Source of the DNA: an uncultured Dorea sp.
GTDB lineage: Bacteria; Bacillota; Clostridia; Lachnospirales; Lachnospiraceae
Direction: 5' to 3'
Assembly (NCBI GenBank): GCA_910577685.1
Contig: CAJTOH010000027.1
Span: 1-48,883, forward strand
Length of the DNA: 48,883 bases
The notes below the pieces were generated by a model that made no database searches, was not told where the DNA came from, and saw only the letters and a program-made list of their open reading frames with translations. The position numbers were made by a program, and so were the translations under genes. This document shows, piece after piece, positions 23,959 through 31,300 of the stretch. The stretch's first letter is position 1. Each line of letters starts with the position of its first letter.

Positions 23959-25458
23959 ATGGCTTTGATCAAAGTGAGTAATTTGAGCTTTTGTTATCCG
24001 GGGAGTTCAGACCCGGTATTTGACCAGGTATCTTTCCGCATAGACACGGAATGGAGGCTGGGAATCGTGGGTGGAAACGGAAAAGGAAAAACTACTTTTC
24101 TGAGGCTGCTTAACGGGGAGTATGATTACGGCGGGCAGATTCAAAATACGGTTCCGGTCAGATATTGTCCGGGGATGATCGACGCAGGCAGCGGGGATGC
24201 ACCTGCAGTCAATGTTTTGGGGGAACGCTATTTGGATTATGAACTGTGGAAGGTAATCCGGGAACTTCATGAGATGGAGATGGAAGAGGATATTCTTTAC
24301 CAATCGTGGGGAAGCCTAAGCCCGGGGGAGAGGACCCGTATCATGCTTGCTTTTCTCTTCGCTGACGATGCCAGTTACCTGCTCTTGGATGAGCCGACGA
24401 ATAATCTGGATGAACGGACCCGTGAAATCGTAAAACAATATCTGGGGCATAAAAAAAGTTTTATTCTGGTTTCCCATGAGCGGGACGTGCTGGACGCATG
24501 CGCAGACCATATCCTGGCCATAAACCGCAGCAGTATTGAGGTCTGCAAAGGAAACTTCAGCAGTTGGTATGAAAATAAAAAGAACAGGGACAATTTTGAG
24601 ATTCAGAAAGACAACAAGCTGAGAAAAGAAATCGGCCGGTTGGAAAGATCGGCAAGAGAGTCCGCAAAGTGGGCTGGTAAGGCGGAGCAGACAAAAATCG
24701 GGTTCAATCCTATAGAGGAGGACCGGTGGAAGGATACCAGATGCTATATCGGGGAGAAAGCCAGACGGATGGAAAAGCGCAAAAAGAATCTGGAAAAAAG
24801 ATGTATGCGTGAAATTGAGGAAAAGAAAGCGCTTCTCAAAGACGTGGAAACAGAACATGACCTGAAACTCTTTGCGAAATGCGGGCAAAGCGGGACTTAC
24901 GTCTGGGCTGACAAGATTGACATACGGTACAAAAGCAAGGAGGTTTGCCGAAATGTGTCATTTACGGTAGAAAGAGGGGAACGGGTATTGATTTCCGGGA
25001 AGAATGGCTGCGGAAAAACAAGCGTTATTAAAGCCCTTTTGGGGGAAAGGGAGAACATGCGGGGGAAATTGACTGTGAAAGGCGGGCTGACCGTCTCCTA
25101 TCTTCCTCAGGACGGTCACTTTTGTACAGGAAGTTTAAAAGAGTTGGCAAAAGACAGGGGCATAGACTTGGCTGTCCTGCTCAGTGTGTTACGGCAGATG
25201 GGGCTTGAGCGGAAACAGTTTGAAAAACCTCTTTCGCAGTTCTCCGACGGACAGAAAAAGAAAGCTCTTCTGGCAGTAAGCCTTTGTGAGAGCGCAGACC
25301 TTTATATTTGGGATGAACCCATGAATTTCGTGGACTTATTTACGCGGATCCAATTAGAAAATTTGATTTTAAAGTATCAGCCGACGATGCTGTTTATCGA
25401 GCATGACCAATATTTTTCGTCGAAGATTGCTACGAAAGAAGTAAAAATCGGAGGTTAG
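23959..25458 (+). CDS. Lsa-like ABC-F ribosome-protection protein
   Basis: A 499-aa soluble ABC-F protein with two ATPase domains and no membrane helices. Domain 1: Walker A GGNGKGKTT (38-46), signature LSPGERTR, Walker B LLLDEPTNNLD. A charged helical linker (about 205-310) would reach into the ribosome. Domain 2: Walker A GKNGCGKTS, signature FSDGQKKK, Walker B IWDEPMNFVD, and EHDQYF. The start (MALIKVSNLSF) and the end resemble the Lsa family, which protects ribosomes from lincosamides, pleuromutilins and streptogramin A. The drug range cannot be inferred from this sequence. It is the last gene of the four-gene unit. Confidence 0.85.
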   Translation: MALIKVSNLSFCYPGSSDPVFDQVSFRIDTEWRLGIVGGNGKGKTTFLRLLNGEYDYGGQIQNTVPVRYCPGMIDAGSGDAPAVNVLGERYLDYELWKVIRELHEMEMEEDILYQSWGSLSPGERTRIMLAFLFADDASYLLLDEPTNNLDERTREIVKQYLGHKKSFILVSHERDVLDACADHILAINRSSIEVCKGNFSSWYENKKNRDNFEIQKDNKLRKEIGRLERSARESAKWAGKAEQTKIGFNPIEEDRWKDTRCYIGEKARRMEKRKKNLEKRCMREIEEKKALLKDVETEHDLKLFAKCGQSGTYVWADKIDIRYKSKEVCRNVSFTVERGERVLISGKNGCGKTSVIKALLGERENMRGKLTVKGGLTVSYLPQDGHFCTGSLKELAKDRGIDLAVLLSVLRQMGLERKQFEKPLSQFSDGQKKKALLAVSLCESADLYIWDEPMNFVDLFTRIQLENLILKYQPTMLFIEHDQYFSSKIATKEVKIGG

Positions 25459-25500
25459 AATTTGTTGAGCGAGAAATAAATACCACATATAATATGCGGC

Positions 25501-25546
25501 AAAAACGTCCACACTATGTATGAATAACATAAGCGAGGGCGTTTTT
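25501..25546 (+). terminator. Terminator-like hairpin before the CmpB-type gene
   Basis: AAAAACGTCC (25501-25510) pairs with GGGCGTTTTT (25537-25546) with one G-U pair and one unpaired end. It may end the ABC operon. The right arm contains the GAGGG ribosome site of the next gene and ends 3 bases before its ATG. Confidence 0.6.
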
Positions 25547-25548
25547 AC

Positions 25549-25965
25549 ATGAAGAAACTGAGCGAATATTTATTGCTATGGACACTTGGCGGATGTCTCT
25601 ATTACTTTTTTGAAATATTTTTCCGGGGATTTTCTCATTGGTCTATGTTTGTGCTGGGCGGGATCTGCATGGTCTTTTTCACGGTTCAGGGACAGATGGT
25701 ACATTGGGAGGACCCGTTGTGGATGCAGATCTTAAGATGCATTATTTTTGTGACGGCGATGGAGTTTATTACGGGGATTATTGTGAATAAATGGCTGCAT
25801 CTGGCCGTGTGGGATTACAGTAATCAGCCGTTCCAGCTATTTGGGCAGATCTGCCTGCCTTTTATGGTTATTTTTTCCGGATTGTGCGCACTGGGAATTT
25901 TTCTTGGCGGTTATCTCTCTTATTGGCTGTACGGAGAAGAAAAGCCGCGTTATCATGTGCTATAG
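25549..25965 (+). CDS. Putative ABC-transporter permease-like membrane protein (CmpB type)
   Basis: A 138-aa protein with four predicted membrane helices (about 8-26, 32-48, 62-84, 104-130). The pattern MEFITGIIVNKWLHLAVWDYSNQPFQLFGQICLPF matches the Firmicutes family annotated as putative ABC-transporter permease (ABC_trans_CmpB, PF06541). The true function is unknown. Its GAGGG ribosome site lies in the stem of the upstream hairpin, so translation may be repressed by folding. It is not obviously part of the ABC-F operon. A hairpin after the stop separates it from the convergent genes. Confidence 0.75.
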   Translation: MKKLSEYLLLWTLGGCLYYFFEIFFRGFSHWSMFVLGGICMVFFTVQGQMVHWEDPLWMQILRCIIFVTAMEFITGIIVNKWLHLAVWDYSNQPFQLFGQICLPFMVIFSGLCALGIFLGGYLSYWLYGEEKPRYHVL

Positions 25966-25980
25966 GTAAGCGCGAACTGT

Positions 25981-26020
25981 CGGAGAGGAAAGAAAGCTTC
26001 AACGTTTTCCTGCCTCTCCG
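25981..26020. terminator. Bidirectional hairpin between convergent genes
   Basis: CGGAGAGG (25981-25988) and CCTCTCCG (26013-26020) are perfect complements, with further GGAAA/TTTTCC pairing inside. It lies between the stop codons of two convergent genes; no long T tract follows on either side. Confidence 0.5.
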
Positions 26021-26031
26021 TCCGCCGGGAT

Positions 26032-26445
26032 TCATCTAATCATTTTAAACATACCGGGGCCGTCCCATTCGCAGGGCCTTTCTTCAAATCCCTTCTTCTT
26101 ATAAAATCCGACGGCCTCCTTCGTGCTTATCAGCTCTAAACTGACGGCCCAATTTTCTTGTATATTTTCTTTGATATATCCTTCTATGCTTTCCATAAGA
26201 ATTGTTCCCGCACCTTTGGATTGGAAAGAGGGAATTACTGCAAAATCCTTAATATAAAAGGACATTCCTCCATCACCGATCAATCTGACCATTCCGACCG
26301 CTTTATTATTCTCATAAGCCGTAAATGAAACTAACGTATTTTTTAACGCTTGTTTCACTTGTTGGATTCCCGGCGCTTCCCAACCGACTGATGTATACAA
26401 ATCTAAAAATAATTCCGGTGTCAATGTATTTGTTTTTACTTCCAT
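26032..26445 (-). CDS. GNAT-family N-acetyltransferase
   Basis: A 137-aa cytosolic acetyltransferase with the GNAT fold: KAVGMVRLIGDGG strand, IKDFAVIPSFQSKGAGTILM (the acetyl-CoA pyrophosphate loop QSKGAG) and the C-terminal EAVGFYKKKGFEERP. Substrate unknown. The ATG at 26445 is preceded by GGGGG at good spacing; a GTG at 26466 overlapping the kinase stop is the alternative and would add seven residues. The gene and its partner are AT-richer than the surroundings, which suggests acquisition. Confidence 0.85.
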   Translation of the reverse strand: MEVKTNTLTPELFLDLYTSVGWEAPGIQQVKQALKNTLVSFTAYENNKAVGMVRLIGDGGMSFYIKDFAVIPSFQSKGAGTILMESIEGYIKENIQENWAVSLELISTKEAVGFYKKKGFEERPCEWDGPGMFKMIR

Positions 26446-26462
26446 TAAGTTCCCCCATATAA

Positions 26463-26990
26463 TCACATGTTTGAGATCTCTAAATCAATGTTTATTTCGT
26501 ATTTGCCGTCGATCAGCACATAATTTACACCATGCTTTTGCGCAAGTTCTAAGAATTTCTTATTATCTTCCAGAACACTTTCCATAGTACACCACTCGTC
26601 GTCCAAACGGCTTTCTATGGCGTTGGCGTATCTTTTTATACTTGTAAAGTGATTTTTTATATAATCGGTACTCATAACAAGACAGTAGTATTTGATATGC
26701 GCAAGATATTCTTTTTCAAAGCTCTTGGACCAATCAAAAGGAATATAGCATCCTTCAATGATGAGATTTTGTTTGTTCTCTACGGCGGTTTTGATCATTT
26801 CGCGAATGATGGGCCACAAATAATCCTTAAGTTCATTATCATCTTCGGCTGTTAGTTTAGTGTAACCACTGCGGATCAGGCCCATTTTCAAATGGTCTAT
26901 TGACAGATAGGGATATTTATATTTTTCAAGCAGTTTTTGAGCAAGAACCGTCTTACCTGTGTGGGAGGCTCCGGTTAACAAAACAATCAT
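26463..26990 (-). CDS. P-loop kinase-like protein, 175 aa
   Basis: A small P-loop NTPase: Walker A GASHTGKT at residues 7-14, then SIDHLKMGLIRSGYT, which places an Asp for the second metal or substrate site, and a NLIIEGCYIPFDW strand. It resembles zeta-toxin/2-phosphoglycerate-kinase-like small-molecule kinases. The substrate is unknown. AT-rich, like the downstream acetyltransferase, with which it forms a two-gene unit; together they may modify a small molecule such as an antibiotic. That is speculation from gene pairing. Confidence 0.7.
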   Translation of the reverse strand: MIVLLTGASHTGKTVLAQKLLEKYKYPYLSIDHLKMGLIRSGYTKLTAEDDNELKDYLWPIIREMIKTAVENKQNLIIEGCYIPFDWSKSFEKEYLAHIKYYCLVMSTDYIKNHFTSIKRYANAIESRLDDEWCTMESVLEDNKKFLELAQKHGVNYVLIDGKYEINIDLEISNM

Positions 26991-27035
26991 CTTTGATTCT
27001 TCCTTTCCTGCAAAATATCTTTGATTCCCTGAAAA

Positions 27036-27723
27036 TCAAAGCTTAGAGACGAACTTCGACCGGTTCGTCAACGGGATGTTCAGGGCGTTCATCGCCTGTT
27101 CGGCAGTAAAATTCAGGTTATGCATCAGGCTTTTAATATTATCAAGAATCGTATCTTGTGCTGCTGCCTGTGCAGCGGCAGCGGCGGCCTGCTGCCGTTC
27201 TTTTTCAATCTCATCTTTCATTAATTCCTTTAACGCTTCACACATAATCGAATCCCTCCTTACTTCTTCATATAACTTCTGGTTTGCAGATGCGCTTACC
27301 TGTAAAATAGCGTCAATATTATTCCTGTCCCCCGGAGCGGTCAGACGTAAGGATTCTTCAAGGAAGGCTTTTACGTCTTCTTTTCCGGCATTTCTGGAAA
27401 GGATTCTGAGACTTCGGTGTGTTTCTTTGTCAAGCTGTCTGGTCACAACTACCTGTGTGCCGAAAAGAACATTCCCTGTAATATAATAGATTCCTTGGGA
27501 ATGTTCATCAATCATAGCCGGTTGTTTTGTAAAAATCGTCTATGGACAGACTGTCATCCGGGCTTTTGTATTCTACCACATTGTATTTTTTGAAAATATG
27601 TCCGATTTCATTCTCAATCTGTACATTCGCTGGCTTTTTGATAATGAGAAGATCCATACGGAGCGGCTCTTTTCCTAAATTGTACTCTCGCTGAAATTCC
27701 AGTTCATCTTTATTCGAAATTTC
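27036..27723 (-). pseudogene. Broken PD-(D/E)XK nuclease (Rpn/transposase-like) gene
   Basis: Two parts of one protein family are visible in different frames. Upstream (27723-27512) the frame encodes EFQREYNLGKEPLRMDLLI, then ENEIGHIFKKYNVVEYKSPD, with the Asp, Glu and Lys of a PD-(D/E)XK nuclease core, and stops at TTGYD. Downstream (27515-27036) another frame encodes GIYYITGNVLFGTQVVVTR and a Glu/Ala-rich helical tail, the usual C-terminus of this family. The central 50-60 residues are missing and the frame is shifted. The first part has no start and is preceded by a stop. It is thus truncated, deleted and frameshifted. The downstream part alone could still make a 159-aa product. Confidence 0.75.
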
Positions 27724-27788
27724 TTACGATTATTTTAACATTTGGGGTTAAAATAGGCAAGTTGTAAAGAAGAATCCATAAGTAGAAG

Positions 27789-27817
27789 TTGCGGTTTTGA
27801 GCCTTTGTAAGTATAAT
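27789..27817 (+). promoter_or_regulatory. Probable promoter of the small protein/DUF4132 pair
   Basis: TATAAT at 27812-27817 has TTGCGG at 27789-27794, exactly 17 bases upstream. The next gene starts at 27851. Confidence 0.55.
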
Positions 27818-27850
27818 TTATAGTATATCAAGGAGAGCGGAGGAACGAAG

Positions 27851-28273
27851 ATGTCATTTACCATTTATGTGAGAATGAAGAAGCCGGGTAAGGGAATGAG
27901 TAAGGATTTAGAGCCAACGCCTTTCGTCCTGGACAAAAAACCGGAAACTTTGCGGGAGCTGTTGACGGGGCTTACTGAGGTTGGAGTAAGGGATTTTAAC
28001 GCCAGAAAAGACGAGGGGCAGCTTCTTCCTTTCCTTACGAAGGAGGAGATTGCAGGGCAGGCATTAAGGGGCAAGGTGGCTTTTGGCGTCCATGGCGGGG
28101 AAGCGGCAGAGCCTAAGAAGGCTGTGGCCAACACGCTTCAGTGTTTTGAGGACGGTATTTACCGTGTGTTTGCCGGGGATGAAGAACTAACAGAGCTTGA
28201 AGGAGAGATCTTGTGGAAGGAAGAGCTGGTGTTTACGTTGGTTCGGCTTACCATGTTGGCGGGGTTAGGCTAG
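27851..28273 (+). CDS. Hypothetical protein upstream of the DUF4132 gene, 140 aa
   Basis: I do not recognise a family. It is a soluble protein, basic at the N-terminus (MSFTIYVRMKKPGKG), without membrane segments, mixed alpha/beta, with a distinctive KVAFGVHGG near the middle and EDGIYRVFAGDEEL followed by a hydrophobic C-terminal helix (LVFTLVRLTMLAGLG). AAGGAGAGCGGAGG precedes the ATG. It has its own likely promoter and lies 101 bases before the giant DUF4132 gene on the same strand, so the two are probably co-expressed. It may be a partner or regulator of that protein. Confidence 0.65.
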   Translation: MSFTIYVRMKKPGKGMSKDLEPTPFVLDKKPETLRELLTGLTEVGVRDFNARKDEGQLLPFLTKEEIAGQALRGKVAFGVHGGEAAEPKKAVANTLQCFEDGIYRVFAGDEELTELEGEILWKEELVFTLVRLTMLAGLG

Positions 28274-28374
28274 AGGCGGTTTCACGGATGCCGTTCAAGC
28301 GTGTTGGCGTGTTAGCTGGTGAGTTGGTGCAAGGGTGTGTTTTGTGCATTTTTTAAGATAAGAAAGGAAAAATC

Positions 28375-31300
28375 ATGGCGGAATTTACATATGAGTCAAG
28401 GAAGAAAATAAGTGAAACCTGGGTGTATGGCCTGAGAGAGAAGGGGACGCATCTTTCCGGGCATGAGAAGAAGCTGCTGCCGGAAATCTATGGTACGATT
28501 ATACCTTCGGAGGTATGTATTTACATGCGGAAACTTCTGGAAAATGGGACTTATCGTACGCTTAGCGGCCTATACAAGGGTGAGTTTTCCGGCGCGGTAA
28601 AGCTCTGTGTGCCGGATGGGTGCAGGGAGGAATTTTATGAGGCGCTGGATGGGATGAACCAGTACCAAATGACGGCGGGGTGGTACAGGAGAAGCCTGCG
28701 CTCTAAAAGTTATATCCCTTTTGCGGAGCAGAGTATCCGGCTTCTGAGGGCCTATGCGCTTTTGGATTTTTATAAAGCAAGCCTTTCGGAGGTACTGACC
28801 GGGAAGGTGCCGCCGGAGATTTTCGACCATGCAAGGAATGAATGTTTTTCTTATGCGGAAATGCTGGCGGCGCAGATTGACCGAGGAAACAAAGAAGCCC
28901 TCCAGGCGGTAAAGGACATTCTGCTTGGGGAGGGAAACACGATGATGATAAGCCATGAGCTGATCCGCGGAATCGTGATGTGCAGGAACGAAGATTTGTA
29001 TGACCTCCTTGGCAGGTTCCTTTTGGCGGCAAGGCTTCAGGAGGGGGCGAGACAGGCGGTCTGTGAGACCATGGACGCCGGTCGGCCGGAGGCTTTTTTG
29101 CATCTGTTTGAAGTCATTGAGGAGCATAATCTGATTCGTTTTTCTTCGGTCAGACGTGCGGCTGCAACCTGGATCGGTATTTTTAATGAGAAAAGCGTAG
29201 ATCGGATGAGTGAAAAACTGCTTAGGCTGATGGGACAATGCCTGCGTGACGAAGATTTCTGTAACGCCCAGCTTTCTTCGGAGGATTCTGTGGGGATTAG
29301 CTGTGCTTTGTGGGCGAAGGGGTTCTATGATGCCAGTAATGCCGTGGACGCCGTATGCCGCCTGATTGCCCATGGGACCAGGCATCAGAAGATGACGGCT
29401 TCGTATTTTGTCCGTTCGCTGCAAGACGAAGGGTTAAACATGAGGGTTTCAAAAGAGGTGATTTTAAATTGTTCGGAGGATTTGGAGCTGACGGCTTGTT
29501 TCATGCCGGGATTCATGGGGACGGTGAACAACTATTTTTACAGCCTTGTGAAGCCGGAAAACAGCCATTCCTATTCTTTCCGCGAGAATAAGGTGGTAGA
29601 GCCGAGAAAGCTTCCTGTGGAGGAGTTTTTTGTCAATCGGGATGAGGCTTTGCGGTATTATAATATTTTAAAGGGAATTTTGAAGAAACTGCCTAAGAAA
29701 GGGCTGGTTATCTCCCCCTGCATTTTCCCGTGGCATCAGGTGTCTCTGGGACCGTCGGGGATTGCCGCGCGGCTTTGCCTGATAGCCTGGATGCTTAAGG
29801 ATGATGTGGTGTTGGATGAAGCGGCCGGGTTTATTCCTCTTATAGGGCAGGGAGAAGGCTACAATTACTATAACATGTCACGGGCTGCGGCCGCGCGGCT
29901 TTTGCTTTACCGGCCTAAGTCCGCGGCAAGAAAAAAGGTCTTGTTTGAGCTTTTGCACAATGCGGAGGAATATACCAATGAGGAGGCGTATCGTCTGGCG
30001 GAGGATATGGAGCTTTTGGCAAAGGACTTCGCTGCGATTGAGAAGAATCTTAAGTATAAGAAAGGCCGGCAGGGGACTCTTGCCCTGCTTCGGAAACAGG
30101 ATAAGAAGGAGCTTTCGGCCTGTATTGCCAGACTTCTTGGGGCAAAGTCGGAGGAGTGCCGGATGGGGGCCCTTGACCTTGCCTTATTCTTGAAAAAAGA
30201 GGATGGGGAATGTTTTGAGGAAATCCGTCCCTGTCTTCGGGAATTGTCTTCCCCCAACAAGAAGGAGCAGGTGATTTTAGAGGAGCTTTTAGGAGGAGCA
30301 GGCGCGGCGCAGGATATTTTGAATACGCCGGGATTTGGATTATATGACACAGAGCGCAAGTGGAGCCTGCCCCCCATGACCGCGGCTTGTGATAGGGCGG
30401 AGGGGTTGTTTGTCTACGGAGAGAAGGCGTGCAGCCGTGTGTGTCAAAAGCTTGACCGCTTGATTGAGGAACATGCCACCCTTTCTTATAAGACGGCTTG
30501 GGGCGCTGACAGGCTGCTTGGCAATGGACTGCAGAACTCGCGGTATATCCATGAAGATGCAGATGCCCAGCCCTTAGATGCGTATCCGTTCCGGGAAATG
30601 TGGGAAGAGTTTTATAAAAAAGAGATTGGGTCGCCGCAGCTGCTTCTGGAGATAGAGCTTTACGGGCAGTGCCGCCGGCAGCGGGATGATTATGTGCAGA
30701 ACTATAAGTTGTACCGGAAGGTTTTCGGAGACGAAAAGAAGCTGATGTCTCAAAATTCTTTCTCCGAATTGTCTTATGCCAGCCAGGTCTGGACTGTGAT
30801 TTCCGTGCTGGCAGAGCAGTTTATTACGGATAGCGAAAGGGCTGAGTTTGCCCTTTCGGGGATGGCAAAGTTTCTTGACGTGCTGGATACGTCCAGTGAT
30901 ATTTTCACGGTTCAGTACACACAAAGGGACGGCGAGGTGACTACCTATACAAAGCGTACGGCGGATCTGCCGGTCTTTGCCGATATGACAAGATGGCTTG
31001 CCCTTTCGGGGAATGTGGACTGGGGGAGTGCATTTACCTTACGGTTCTGGCTGCAGGAGCATTATCGAAATCAGGCGGACCGGGAAGTGAAACGGCAGTA
31101 TTCTTATGGGGGTTCTAAGGAGGTTTATCTTGAGCTTTCGGACTATGTGGAGTGCTTCGCAAGGGGCGTTTGGGACAAGGAGTTGTTCTATAAGGCTGTG
31201 TTCTTGTTTGCGGATTTGGGGTGTCTTTTAGATTCGGTCAGCACAGTAGAGCAAAGAGGGGCGGTTTCTTCGCGGACGGCGCGGGTGTATGCGCTGAATA

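Noticed and set aside
28570..29424. Minus-strand frame opposite the DUF4132 gene
   Set aside because: Composition is that of an antisense frame and it has no promoter or ribosome site.
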